NCBI RefSeq assembly: GCF_008042145.1
Contig: NZ_RDBH01000129.1
Span: forward strand, 1,231,598 to 1,270,672
Origin: Streptomyces sp. adm13(2018)
Lineage (GTDB): Bacteria; Actinomycetota; Actinomycetes; Streptomycetales; Streptomycetaceae
Reading direction: 5' to 3'
Length of the DNA: 39,075 nt
Position 1 is the first letter of the stretch, and each line of letters starts with the position of its first letter. A program made the translations under genes and the position numbers. Under the pieces are notes generated by a model that saw only the letters and a program-made list of their open reading frames with translations, did no database searches and had not been told where the DNA came from. Positions 1-8,056 of this stretch are shown here, in pieces.

Positions 1-112
1 GCCCCGGGGGACGCTCCTGCGGGCCCCGCGGCACGTCCCGTCCTACGGCGAGCCCGCGAACTGGACCGCGAGGCCCGCCGGGCGCGGGGCCCGCAGGAGC
101 GTCCCCCGGGGC
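1..112. repeat. 30-bp perfect inverted repeat at window start
   Basis: Bases 1-30 are the exact reverse complement of bases 83-112, with a 52-nt spacer between them. The pairing stops at the inner ends. The outer limit cannot be judged because the window begins at base 1. The spacer shows no open frame or motif I recognise. The loop is too long for an ordinary terminator. An assembly or library fold-back at a contig end would also look like this. Confidence 0.9.
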
Positions 113-170
113 GGCCACCGCTCCCAGGACTGGTGAGCGGAGACCCCCGCGCGGGCCGATCACCGCCCGA

Positions 171-193
171 GTGTCAGTGCCGGGTCGTACGGT
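171..193 (+). promoter_or_regulatory. RecA-NDp/PafBC-type DNA-damage promoter of uvrB
   Basis: GTGTCAGTG (171-179), exactly 8 nt, then TACGGT (188-193). This matches the published RecA-independent actinobacterial damage promoter, TTGTCRGTG-N8-TAnnnT, at every defined position except the first. The -10 hexamer ends 6 nt before the uvrB ATG at 200. Transcription should therefore start at or beside the start codon and give a leaderless mRNA. Confidence 0.75.
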
Positions 194-199
194 GGATGC

Positions 200-2335
200 A
201 TGCGGCCCGTTTCCAAGATCGAACGTTCGGTGGCGCCCTTCGAGGTCGTCAGCTCCTACCAGCCCAGCGGCGACCAGCCGACGGCCATCGCCGACCTGGA
301 GCGGCGTGTCCGCGCGGGGGAGAAGGACGTCGTGCTCCTCGGTGCCACCGGCACCGGAAAGTCCGCCACCACCGCGTGGATGATCGAGAAGCTCCAGCGC
401 CCCACCCTGGTGATGGCGCCGAACAAGACGCTGGCCGCCCAGCTGGCGAACGAGTTCCGCGAGCTCCTGCCGAACAACGCGGTGGAGTACTTCGTCTCGT
501 ACTACGACTACTACCAGCCCGAGGCGTACGTGCCGCAGTCGGACACGTACATCGAGAAGGACTCCTCGATCAACGAGGAGGTGGAGCGCCTCCGGCACTC
601 CGCGACGAACTCCCTGCTCACCCGCAGGGACGTCATCGTGGTCGCCTCCGTCTCCTGCATCTACGGCCTCGGCACGCCCCAGGAGTACGTGGACCGGATG
701 GTCCCGCTCAAGGTCGGCGCGGAACTCGACCGCGACCAGCTGCTCCGCCGCTTCGTCGACATCCAGTACACGCGGAACGACCTGGCGTTCACCCGCGGCA
801 CCTTCCGGGTCCGCGGCGACACCATCGAGATCTTCCCGGTCTACGAGGAGCTCGCCGTCCGGATCGAGATGTTCGGCGACGAGATCGAGGCCCTCTCCAC
901 CCTCCATCCGCTCACCGGCGAGGTGATCAGCGAGGACCGCGAGCTGTACGTGTTCCCCGCCAGCCACTACGTCGCCGGCCCCGAGCGCATGGAGCGCGCG
1001 GTCAACGACATCGAGCGCGAGCTGGAGAGCCGCCTCGCCGAGCTGGACAAGCAGGGCAAGCACCTGGAGTCCCAGCGCCTGCGCATGCGGACCACCTACG
1101 ACATCGAGATGATGCGGCAGATCGGCTCCTGCTCGGGCATCGAGAACTACTCGATGCACTTCGACGGCCGAGAGCCGGGCTCCGCGCCCAACACGCTCAT
1201 CGACTACTTCCCCGAGGACTTCCTGCTCGTCATCGACGAGTCGCACGTGACCGTGCCGCAGATCGGCGCGATGTACGAGGGTGACGCCTCCCGCAAGCGG
1301 ACCCTGGTCGACCACGGCTTCCGGCTCCCGTCCGCCCTCGACAACCGCCCGCTGAAGTGGGAGGAGTTCCAGGAGCGGATCGGCCAGACCGTCTACCTCT
1401 CCGCGACCCCGGGGACGTACGAGCTCTCCCGCGGCGACGGCTTCGTCGAGCAGATCATCCGCCCCACCGGGCTCGTCGACCCCGAGGTCGTCGTCAAGCC
1501 CACCGAGGGCCAGATCGACGACCTGGTCCACGAGATCCGGGTGCGCACCGAGCGCGACGAGCGGGTGCTCGTCACCACCCTCACCAAGAAGATGGCCGAG
1601 GACCTCACCGACTACTTCCTGGAGCTCGGCATCCAGGTGCGGTACCTGCACAGCGACGTCGACACCCTGCGCCGGATCGAGCTGCTGCGCGAACTGCGCG
1701 CCGGCGAGTACGACGTCCTGGTCGGCATCAACCTCCTCCGCGAGGGCCTCGACCTCCCCGAGGTCTCCCTCGTCGCCATCCTCGACGCCGACAAGCAGGG
1801 CTTCCTGCGCTCCGGGACCTCCCTGATCCAGACGATCGGCCGCGCCGCGCGCAACGTCTCGGGCCAGGTCCACATGTACGCGGACCGGATCACCCCGGCG
1901 ATGGAGCAGGCCATCGACGAGACCAACCGGCGCCGCGAGAAGCAGATCGCGTACAACACGGAGCACGGCATCGACCCCCAGCCGCTCCGCAAGAAGATCA
2001 ACGACATCGTCGCGACCATCGCGCGCGAGGAGGTCGACACCGAGGAACTCCTCGGCACCGGCTACCGGCAGGGCAAGGAGGGCAAGGCCGCCAAGGCCCC
2101 CGTCCCCTCGCTCGCCGCGCACGGGCCGAAGGGCCGCGGCAAGGGCGGGGCGGGCTCGACGGTCGAGCTCGGCGACCGGCCCGCCTCCGAACTGGCCGCC
2201 ATCATCGAGGAGATGACCGACCGGATGCGCGCGGCGGCCGCCGAGCTGCAGTTCGAGGTCGCCGCCCGGCTCCGCGACGAAGTGGGAGAGCTGAAGAAGG
2301 AGTTGCGCCAGATGCGGGAGGCCGGACTCGCCTGA
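200..2335 (+). CDS. uvrB: Excinuclease ABC subunit B (UvrB)
   Basis: Damage-verifying DNA helicase of nucleotide excision repair. It is loaded by UvrA and then recruits UvrC for the two incisions. The 711-residue product has every family landmark: Walker A GATGTGKS (48-55), the beta-hairpin region starting [10 protein letters not shown] (101-110) that clamps DNA, Walker B DESH (346-349), the C-terminal helicase motifs with QTIGRAARN, and a terminal UVR domain (about 664-711) of the kind that binds UvrC. A variable Lys/Gly/Ala-rich linker (about 620-660) precedes the UVR domain. Only a weak purine stretch (GGTGG) lies 4 nt before the ATG. Together with the -10 box ending at 193, this suggests a leaderless transcript. 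uvrA and uvrC lie within 14 kb downstream. Identity and start are secure. Confidence 0.98.
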   Translation: MRPVSKIERSVAPFEVVSSYQPSGDQPTAIADLERRVRAGEKDVVLLGATGTGKSATTAWMIEKLQRPTLVMAPNKTLAAQLANEFRELLPNNAVEYFVSYYDYYQPEAYVPQSDTYIEKDSSINEEVERLRHSATNSLLTRRDVIVVASVSCIYGLGTPQEYVDRMVPLKVGAELDRDQLLRRFVDIQYTRNDLAFTRGTFRVRGDTIEIFPVYEELAVRIEMFGDEIEALSTLHPLTGEVISEDRELYVFPASHYVAGPERMERAVNDIERELESRLAELDKQGKHLESQRLRMRTTYDIEMMRQIGSCSGIENYSMHFDGREPGSAPNTLIDYFPEDFLLVIDESHVTVPQIGAMYEGDASRKRTLVDHGFRLPSALDNRPLKWEEFQERIGQTVYLSATPGTYELSRGDGFVEQIIRPTGLVDPEVVVKPTEGQIDDLVHEIRVRTERDERVLVTTLTKKMAEDLTDYFLELGIQVRYLHSDVDTLRRIELLRELRAGEYDVLVGINLLREGLDLPEVSLVAILDADKQGFLRSGTSLIQTIGRAARNVSGQVHMYADRITPAMEQAIDETNRRREKQIAYNTEHGIDPQPLRKKINDIVATIAREEVDTEELLGTGYRQGKEGKAAKAPVPSLAAHGPKGRGKGGAGSTVELGDRPASELAAIIEEMTDRMRAAAAELQFEVAARLRDEVGELKKELRQMREAGLA

Positions 2336-2427
2336 GGCGCGGGCCCGGCGGGGGCGGGGCCGTCCGGCGGCCGACACGCGCTCCGGTGTGTTGCAAGACC
2401 GACACAAAACCGGACCTCGCCCCCGCG

Positions 2428-2450
2428 CTGTCAGTGGTGCTGCGTAATGT
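2428..2450 (+). promoter_or_regulatory. RecA-NDp/PafBC-type promoter upstream of TerD gene
   Basis: CTGTCAGTG (2428-2436), 8 nt, TAATGT (2445-2450): eight of nine upstream positions, the exact spacing and the TAnnnT box of the RecA-independent DNA-damage promoter. The start point would be near 2457, leaving a leader of about 56 nt before the GTG at 2513, which has its own Shine-Dalgarno sequence. Confidence 0.7.
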
Positions 2451-2512
2451 GCTCGGCAACCGCACGCACCGGAACAGCGGACGCGGGGAACGCCAACGAG
2501 AGGGGCAGACGC

Positions 2513-3091
2513 GTGTCGGTCAACATGACCAAGGGCCAGGCCATCAGCCTGGAGAAGCGGGACGGGGGCAGCCTCAGCCAGGTGCGGATGGGGCTCGGCT
2601 GGCAGGCCGCGCCGCGCCGCGGTCTCTTCGGCAAGCGCACCCAGGAGATCGACCTGGACGCCTCGGCCGTCCTCTTCGCGGACAAGCAGCCGGTCGACGT
2701 GGTCTTCTTCCGTCACCTCGTCAGCGACGACGGCTCGGTCAAGCACACCGGTGACAACCTGGTCGGCGGTGCCGGCCAGGGCGGGGACGACGAGGCGATC
2801 CTCGTCGACCTCCAGCGGGTCCCGGTCCACATCGACCAGATCGTCTTCACGGTGAACTCCTTCACCGGCCAGACGTTCCAGGAGGTGCAGAACGCGTTCT
2901 GCCGCATCGTCGACGAGACGAACGGCCAGGAGCTCGCGCGCTACACCCTCGACGGCGGCGGCAACTACACCGCGCAGATCATGGCCAAGGTGCACCGGGT
3001 CGGCTCCGGCTGGCAGATGACCGCCCTGGGCAACCCGGCCAACGGCCGCACCTTCCAGGACCTGATGCCGACGATCCTGCCGCACCTGTAG
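2513..3091 (+). CDS. TerD family stress protein
   Basis: Cytoplasmic TerD-domain protein of 192 residues. The family (TerD/TerE/CABP/GSP) binds Ca2+ through conserved acidic loops and is tied to tellurite, phage and envelope or DNA stress responses; its biochemical role is not settled. The whole length is one TerD domain, including VSVNMTKGQAISL at the start, an EIDLDASAVLF strand, the acidic loop GDNLVGG followed by GGDDEAILVDL, and FTGQTFQEVQNAFCR. The GTG at 2513 was chosen because AGGGG (2501-2505) sits 7 nt before it and the family begins at this point. An upstream ATG at 2447 would add residues that look non-coding and would lie inside the promoter. The next gene also carries a TerD domain, and a TerC gene follows. 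The DNA-damage-type promoter upstream suggests induction with uvrB and uvrC. Confidence 0.93.
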   Translation: MSVNMTKGQAISLEKRDGGSLSQVRMGLGWQAAPRRGLFGKRTQEIDLDASAVLFADKQPVDVVFFRHLVSDDGSVKHTGDNLVGGAGQGGDDEAILVDLQRVPVHIDQIVFTVNSFTGQTFQEVQNAFCRIVDETNGQELARYTLDGGGNYTAQIMAKVHRVGSGWQMTALGNPANGRTFQDLMPTILPHL

Positions 3092-3114
3092 GCAGCACCG
3101 CACCGCACCCGTCC

Positions 3115-3149
3115 ACAGCTCCCGGAGGCAGCAGGCCGCCGGGAGCTGT
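3115..3149 (+). terminator. Hairpin after TerD gene
   Basis: Perfect 11-bp stem (3115-3125 with 3139-3149) around a 13-nt loop, 23 nt after the TerD stop codon and before the next gene's ribosome site. No T-run follows, as is usual in Streptomyces. It may act as a partial terminator or an mRNA 3'-end stabiliser, because the next gene is on the same strand. Confidence 0.6.
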
Positions 3150-3206
3150 CCCGCATGAACCGCACCTGCCGCATGCCGAACGCCGAACGCTGAGGGGACA
3201 GAGCCG

Positions 3207-5135
3207 ATGACGGCCGAGCTGGTCCGGGGGCAGAACCACCCCCTGCCCGACACCCGACTGGAGATCCGGGTGTCGGCCGGTCACCCGGTCCTCGCCGGAG
3301 CCACCCTCGGCGACGAGCAGGGCCGGGTCCCCGGCGCGGAGTGGATCGCCCACCCCGGAGCGCCCTCCCTGCCCGGCGTCGACGTGCCGGGACAGGCCGC
3401 CGCCGACCACCGCCTCACCGTCGACCTGGACGCCGTGCCCGGCGCCGTCCACCGCGTCTCGGTGCTCCTCGCCCTGCCCGGCCCGCGCGCCGGGGGAGCC
3501 GCCCGCTTCGGCTCGGTCGCCGCCCCCTTCGTCTCCGTCGCCGCCCCCGGCGGCACCGAGATCGCCACCTACACGATCACCGGGCTCGACAGCGAGTGCG
3601 CCGTCGTCGCCCTGGAGCTCTACCGCCGCCAGGGCACCTGGAAGGTCCGCGCCATGGGCCAGGGATACGAGGGCGGACTCGCCGCCCTCCTCGGCGACCA
3701 GGGCCTGCCGCACCCCGCCGACCTGGCCGCGAGGATCCTGGAGACCGTCGCGCCCGATCCCGCCCCGGTCACCGCTCCGGCGCAGCACGCGCCCGACGCG
3801 GAGCGGGTGCGCAGCACCGCGCCGCTGTCCGCCGCGGACCCGGCCCCGACCGTCCCGGTCAGCCCGCCGACGGTGCCGGACGAGCCCGCGCCGACGACGG
3901 TCGGCGGTCCCGTCGACTACGCCCATCCGCGCCGCCGGACCGCCCCGGCACCCGGCCCCGCGGCCGCTCCCGAGCCCGGCGGGGAGTCCCGGCCGGGGCC
4001 GCCCGCGCCGGTCGCCGGGGACGCGTCGGGCTGGTCCATGGACGAGCGCCTGTACAACCAGGTGTGGGGCATGTTCGAGGACCTGGCCAGGACTGCCGCC
4101 GCGTACCGCAGTGCCTGCGAGTTCGCCGAGAACCGGCTCGACCGGGAGCTCGACCAGACGCTGTCCGACTACCGGGCCCGCGCCGACGGCGCCAACGATG
4201 CCGCGCGGGCCGCCGCCCGGGCCCGGCACGACGAACTGGTGGCGCGGGCGCGGGAGGCCCTGGACCGGGACCTCGCCCAGCTCGTGGCCGAGTCCGAGGT
4301 CGTCGAGCCGGCCCTGCCGGCCGCCTTCGCCCGCTGGGACAACCCCGTCTGGCAGGCCTACCGCGTCCCGGCCGAGGAGCCGATGGCCGTCCGCCTCGGC
4401 GACCTCCACCTCCCCGAGCGGACCGACCTGCGGATCCCGATGCTCGTCCGCCTCCCGCTGGAGCGGGGGCTCTGGGTGGACAGCGGCCGGGGACACTCCG
4501 AGGCCGCCGCCCTCCTCGACGAGACCGAACTGCGTCGGTTCGCGCTGGACTGCGCCGTCGCGCACGCGGCGCGGCTGCTCGCGGCGCACCCCGCGGGCGC
4601 GTTCACCGTGCACGTCGTCGACCCGGCGGGCGCGGGCGCCGCGGCCCTCGCGCCGCTCGTGGAGACGGGTGTCCTCGCGGCCCCGCCGGCCCGGGGCGCG
4701 GCAGGGGTCTCGGCCGTTCTGGAGCAGCTGACCGAGCGGGTCGACCTGCTGCAGATGGCGGTGCGCGCGGGCGCGGCCGACGCACTGCCGCCGGGGCTGG
4801 ACGGTGCCCGGCAGCTGCTGCTCGTGCACGACTTCCCGCACGGCTTCGACGACCGGGCGGTCACCCGCCTGCGCTACCTCGCGGACGAGGGGCCCTCGGT
4901 CGGCGTCCATCTGCTGATGGTGGCGGACCGGGCGGACGCGTCCGCGTACGGGCCGCTCCTCGACCCGCTGTGGCGCTCGCTGCTCCGGCTCACCCCGGTC
5001 GCCGACGACCACCTGGCCGATCCGTGGGTCGGCCACGCCTGGTCGTACGAGCCGCCGATGCCGCCCCGGGGCAGCGGGGTGCTCCGGCAGGTCCTCGGAC
5101 AGGTGGCGGCCGCCCGTCGCGGAGGCCGGTCCTGA
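3207..5135 (+). CDS. TerD domain fused to degenerate FtsK/HerA-like domain
   Basis: A 642-residue multidomain protein. Residues 1-180 form a divergent TerD domain (for example EIATYTITGLDSECAVVALELYRRQGTWKVRAMGQGYEGGLAALL). Residues 181-272 are a Pro/Ala-rich linker. Residues about 285-370 are a charged, Ala-rich, probably coiled-coil helix. Residues about 395-640 resemble the P-loop core of FtsK/HerA-type ATPases: a Walker B-like strand (RQLLLVHDF), then LRYLADEGPSVGVHLLMVAD, which matches the sensor strand of that fold. Where a Walker A loop should be, the sequence reads GLWVDSGRGHSEAAAL, with no GK(S/T), so ATP hydrolysis is unlikely. ATG 3207 has GAGGGG 9 nt upstream. It follows the stand-alone TerD gene by 115 nt. 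From the domains I infer a scaffold or adaptor in a Ter-type stress complex at the membrane; the function is unproven. Confidence 0.8.
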   Translation: MTAELVRGQNHPLPDTRLEIRVSAGHPVLAGATLGDEQGRVPGAEWIAHPGAPSLPGVDVPGQAAADHRLTVDLDAVPGAVHRVSVLLALPGPRAGGAARFGSVAAPFVSVAAPGGTEIATYTITGLDSECAVVALELYRRQGTWKVRAMGQGYEGGLAALLGDQGLPHPADLAARILETVAPDPAPVTAPAQHAPDAERVRSTAPLSAADPAPTVPVSPPTVPDEPAPTTVGGPVDYAHPRRRTAPAPGPAAAPEPGGESRPGPPAPVAGDASGWSMDERLYNQVWGMFEDLARTAAAYRSACEFAENRLDRELDQTLSDYRARADGANDAARAAARARHDELVARAREALDRDLAQLVAESEVVEPALPAAFARWDNPVWQAYRVPAEEPMAVRLGDLHLPERTDLRIPMLVRLPLERGLWVDSGRGHSEAAALLDETELRRFALDCAVAHAARLLAAHPAGAFTVHVVDPAGAGAAALAPLVETGVLAAPPARGAAGVSAVLEQLTERVDLLQMAVRAGAADALPPGLDGARQLLLVHDFPHGFDDRAVTRLRYLADEGPSVGVHLLMVADRADASAYGPLLDPLWRSLLRLTPVADDHLADPWVGHAWSYEPPMPPRGSGVLRQVLGQVAAARRGGRS

Positions 5136-5177
5136 CCTCTCCCCGAGGACTGCGACGCCCCGAACGGCCCAGGGGGC

Positions 5178-5204
5178 AGGGTCAGTTCCGGTACTTCTGA
5201 CCTG
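5178..5204 (+). terminator. Possible weak terminator after TerD fusion gene
   Basis: GGTCAG (5180-5185) pairs with CTGACC (5197-5202) across an 11-nt loop, 44 nt after the stop codon. T/C-rich sequence follows from 5207. The stem is short (6-7 bp), so this is tentative. Confidence 0.35.
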
Positions 5205-5231
5205 GCCTCTTGGGGGCTCTTTACCCTTCTC

Positions 5232-5261
5232 TTTACCTTCTCTTGGTCTTTCGGGTACTGT
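5232..5261 (+). promoter_or_regulatory. Putative promoter of the riboswitch-TerC transcript
   Basis: TTTACC (5232-5237), an 18-nt spacer, then TACTGT (5256-5261): weak matches to a housekeeping -35/-10 pair. The predicted start point, about 5267-5269, coincides with the 5' strand of the riboswitch P1 helix, which supports the assignment. Confidence 0.4.
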
Positions 5262-5266
5262 TCTTC

Positions 5267-5392
5267 CTGCGGAGGGGAGTACTCCCCATTGCGCGGCGTA
5301 CCCGTCAATACGGACGGATCATCCTGATCCGATCCCGGGGCGTCGGCCCGGCGGCGATCGTCCGTCGCCCGGGTGGAAGAGACCTCCGGCAG
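5267..5392 (+). ncRNA. yybP-ykoY manganese riboswitch
   Basis: The leader carries both hallmark segments of this class. GGGGAGTA is at 5274-5281. GAGACC is at 5379-5384, directly before the P1 3' strand. P1 pairs CTGCGGAGG (5267-5275) with CCTCCGGCAG (5383-5392), with one bulged G. GC-rich helices lie between, such as GGGCGTCGGCCCG-like pairing around 5337-5350. The class binds Mn2+ and commonly controls manganese exporters, including TerC-family genes, which fits the gene 40 nt downstream. The identification rests on consensus elements and pairing read by eye. Confidence 0.72.
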
Positions 5393-5432
5393 CGACGACG
5401 CTGATCAGTAGCCGTACGACGCCGGAGGCGCA

Positions 5433-6449
5433 GTGGACGTTTCAATGACCCTCTGGGTGGTGACCATTCTCGGTCTCGCCGCCCTGATCGGTGCCGACTT
5501 CTTCATCGGGCGCAAGCCCCATGACGTGTCGATCAAGGAAGCCGGGATCTGGACCATCGTCTGGATCGTCCTGGCCGCGATCTTCGGACTGGGCCTGCTC
5601 TTCTACGGCAACGCCCAGGCGTCCGGCGAGTTCTTCGCCGGATACATCACCGAGAAGTCGCTCAGTGTCGACAACCTGTTCGTCTTCGTCCTGATCATGG
5701 CGAAGTTCGCGGTCCCGTCACACCTCCAGCAGCGCGTGCTGCTCGTCGGTGTGGTGATCGCCCTGGTGCTCCGCACGATCTTCATCGCCGCGGGCGCCGC
5801 GATCATCGCGAGCTTCTCCTGGGTCTTCTACATCTTCGGCGCGTTCCTGATCTACACCGCCTGGAAGCTCATCCAGGAGGCCCGCGCCGACGAGGACGAG
5901 GACGACTGGGAGGAGAACCGCCTCCTCAAGAGCGTCGAGAAGCGCTTCGGCGTCGCCGACCGCTACCACGGCACGAAGCTGTTCATCGTGAACAACGGCA
6001 AGCGGATCATGACCCCGCTGATGGTCGTCATGCTCGCGATCGGCACCACCGACATCCTCTTCGCCCTCGACTCCATCCCGGCGATCTTCGGCCTCACCCA
6101 GGACCCGTACATCGTCTTCACCGCCAACGCCTTCGCCCTCATGGGTCTGCGGCAGCTGTACTTCCTGATCGGCGGCCTGCTGAAGAAGCTGGTCCACCTC
6201 AGCTACGGCCTGTCGGTGATCCTCGGCTTCATCGGCGTCAAGCTGGTGCTGCACGCCCTGCACGAGTCCGGGGTGCACGTCCCCGAGATCTCCATCCCGT
6301 TCTCGCTCGCCTTCATCGGCGGTGTCCTGGTGATCACCACGATCACCAGCCTCATCGCCTCGAAGAGGCAGTCGGAGCGGGAGGCGGCCGAGGCCGCCGC
6401 CGGTGAGGAGGGCGTCGACGACGCCAAGAAGGACAGCATCGGCGCCTGA
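5433..6449 (+). CDS. TerC family integral membrane protein (probable Mn2+ exporter)
   Basis: Polytopic membrane protein of 338 residues. TerC/Alx/MeeF-type proteins export Mn2+ or support metallation of exported proteins; tellurite resistance is the historical name only. The two conserved acidic signatures are present: EKSLSVDNLFVF near residue 75 and LFALDSIPAIFG near residue 212. About nine hydrophobic segments surround them, with a charged cytoplasmic loop (ARADEDEDDWEENR) and a Glu/Ala-rich C-terminus. The GTG at 5433 has GGAGG 4 nt upstream. The ATG at 5445 is an alternative start with worse spacing. A Mn2+ riboswitch in the leader supports a metal-efflux role. Convergent with the MFS gene. 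Confidence 0.93.
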   Translation: MDVSMTLWVVTILGLAALIGADFFIGRKPHDVSIKEAGIWTIVWIVLAAIFGLGLLFYGNAQASGEFFAGYITEKSLSVDNLFVFVLIMAKFAVPSHLQQRVLLVGVVIALVLRTIFIAAGAAIIASFSWVFYIFGAFLIYTAWKLIQEARADEDEDDWEENRLLKSVEKRFGVADRYHGTKLFIVNNGKRIMTPLMVVMLAIGTTDILFALDSIPAIFGLTQDPYIVFTANAFALMGLRQLYFLIGGLLKKLVHLSYGLSVILGFIGVKLVLHALHESGVHVPEISIPFSLAFIGGVLVITTITSLIASKRQSEREAAEAAAGEEGVDDAKKDSIGA

Positions 6450-6472
6450 CCCGCGCGCCACGCGGCACGCAC

Positions 6473-6515
6473 ACGGCGACGGCCGGCCGGGGACTCCCCG
6501 GCCGGCCGTCGCCGT
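6473..6515. terminator. Strong bidirectional terminator between terC and MFS genes
   Basis: A near-perfect palindrome. About 19 bp pair between 6473-6491 and 6497-6515 around a tiny loop (GACTC). It lies exactly between two convergent genes (stop codons at 6449 and 6524), so it can end transcription from both sides. Confidence 0.85.
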
Positions 6516-6523
6516 TCCCCCGC

Positions 6524-7813
6524 TCAGACCGAGGCGGCCTCGGTCTCGGCCCTCTGCGCGACCCGGGCCGGCAGCGTCTCCGGAAGGAGCGTGAAGCAGC
6601 CGAGACCGACGAGGGCGACCACGGTCAGATAGCCCGCGACGCCCCACGGCGGCCCCGAGCCGTCACGGGAGAGCGCGGTGGCCACGATGGGGGTCAGGGC
6701 GCCGCCCAGCACCCCGGCCAGGTTGTAGCCGACGGCCGCGCCCGTACAGCGGACACGGGGCTCGTACAGCTCCGGAAGGTACGCCGCCACCACCGCGAAC
6801 ATCGTGATGAACGCCAGCAGCGCCCCCAGGAAGCCCAGGAACATCAGCCACGGGCGCGCCGTGTGCAGCAGGCCCACCATCGGGAACATCCACAGCGCGG
6901 AGGCCGCGCACCCCGCCAGGCACAGCGGCCGACGGCCCCAGCGGTCGGCGAGGAGCGCGACGAACGGCGTCACCGCCCCCGCGATCGCGACCGCCGCCAT
7001 GACACAGCCCAGCATCACCGTGCTGCTCACCCCGAGCCGCTCGGTCCCGTAGGCCAGCGCCCAGGTGGAGACCGTGTAGAAGGTGGCGTACCCGACCGCC
7101 AGCGCCCCGGCCGTCAGCAGCACGAGCCGCCAGTGGCCGCGGGCGACCTCGGCCAGCGGCGCGCCCGCGGTCCGCCCGGCCGCGGACAGCTTCTCGAACT
7201 GCGGGGTCTCCCGGAGCGAGGAGCGCAGCAGCAGGCCGGCCGCGGCGAGCAGCCCGGCCGCCCAGAACGGCACCCGCCAGCCCCAGGAGCGGAACTCCGC
7301 GTCGCTCAGCCCGGCCGAGAGCGCCAGCATCACCCCGTTCGCCAGCAGGAAGCCGATCGACGGGCCGATCTGCGGGAAGCTCGACCAGAGCGCGCGCCGG
7401 TGCTCGGGGGCGTGCTCCGCGGTGAGCAGCACGGCTCCGCCCCACTCGCCGCCGAGGCCCAGGCCCTGGAGGAAGCGGAGCACGAGCAGCAGCACCGGGG
7501 CGGCGATGCCGAGCGTCGCGTACGTGGGCACGAAGCCGACCGCGACCGTGGCGGCGCCGGTCAGGAGCAGCGAGGCGAAGAGGACCGGGCGCCGTCCGTA
7601 CCGGTCGCCGACGTGGCCGAAGAGGACCGAGCCGAGCGGCCGGGAGAGGAAGCCGACGGCGAAGGTCCCGAAGGCGGCCAGGGTGCCGGCGAGCGGCGAG
7701 AAGGTCGGGAAGAAGAGCGGCCCCAGGACGAGGGCGGCGGCGGTTCCGTAGACGAAGAAGTCGAAGAACTCGATCGCGGTGCCCACGAGCGAGGCGGCGG
7801 CGAGCCGGCCCAT
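6524..7813 (-). CDS. MFS transporter, metabolite:H+ symporter (MHS) type
   Basis: Twelve-helix major facilitator, 429 residues as read, of the ProP/ShiA/KgtP-like metabolite:proton symporter branch. The first helix carries GTAIEFFDFFVYG, typical of that branch. The cytoplasmic loop motif GHVGDRYGRRPV is at 66-77, its second-half copy is LLADRWGRRPL, and RFLQGLGLGGEWGGA follows helix 4. The substrate cannot be predicted. The start is doubtful: the ATG at 7813 has a pyrimidine tract (CCCCCTCCCCC on the coding strand) instead of a ribosome site. Four in-frame proline codons precede it and no in-frame start follows upstream. Only 11 bp upstream begins an inverted copy of the hydrolase gene's 5' end. 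The native promoter and perhaps the first few residues may have been lost, or this junction is mis-assembled. Confidence 0.88.
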   Translation of the reverse strand: MGRLAAASLVGTAIEFFDFFVYGTAAALVLGPLFFPTFSPLAGTLAAFGTFAVGFLSRPLGSVLFGHVGDRYGRRPVLFASLLLTGAATVAVGFVPTYATLGIAAPVLLLVLRFLQGLGLGGEWGGAVLLTAEHAPEHRRALWSSFPQIGPSIGFLLANGVMLALSAGLSDAEFRSWGWRVPFWAAGLLAAAGLLLRSSLRETPQFEKLSAAGRTAGAPLAEVARGHWRLVLLTAGALAVGYATFYTVSTWALAYGTERLGVSSTVMLGCVMAAVAIAGAVTPFVALLADRWGRRPLCLAGCAASALWMFPMVGLLHTARPWLMFLGFLGALLAFITMFAVVAAYLPELYEPRVRCTGAAVGYNLAGVLGGALTPIVATALSRDGSGPPWGVAGYLTVVALVGLGCFTLLPETLPARVAQRAETEAASV

Positions 7814-7824
7814 CGGGGGAGGGG

Positions 7825-7911
7825 GTCTGTGGGCGGGACTAGTCTGAGCGCATGACGTACAGCGGAGTGGTGAAGGTCGGCGGGGCGGCGGACGTGCACG
7901 AGCTGACGGAC
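7825..7911. repeat. 87-bp inverted repeat, copy 1
   Basis: Exact reverse complement of 8654-8740. It contains the hydrolase gene's -10 region, start codon (7852) and first 20 codons on the + strand, then runs into unrelated sequence. The duplicate reading frame encodes nothing recognisable after the repeat ends. Confidence 0.93.
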
Positions 7912-8000
7912 GGAATCGGGGAAGCCGGTGGCGACGGAGCGTTACGAGGGCTCATGCCGCGCCAACTACCCCGCCGCCGTCCGCGTTACGGGGGCGTGCG

Positions 8001-8030
8001 GGAGCGCGTGGCTGTTCAGCCGCGCGCTCT
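8001..8030 (-). terminator. Hairpin after hydrolase gene
   Basis: A stem of about 12 bp (8002-8013 with 8018-8029, one G-T wobble) around a GTTC loop. It starts 27 nt beyond the hydrolase stop codon on the reverse strand. Likely its transcription terminator. Confidence 0.55.
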
Positions 8031-8056
8031 CGGGAGACGGGCGGCTCCGGCAGGGG

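Noticed and set aside
7912..8000. GGGGAAGCCGGTG followed by GCGCCAACT resembles part of a cobalamin riboswitch core
   Set aside because: The pairing partner TCCGG, the upstream elements and a proper B12 box are missing, and no + strand gene follows. It is left as unexplained intergenic sequence.
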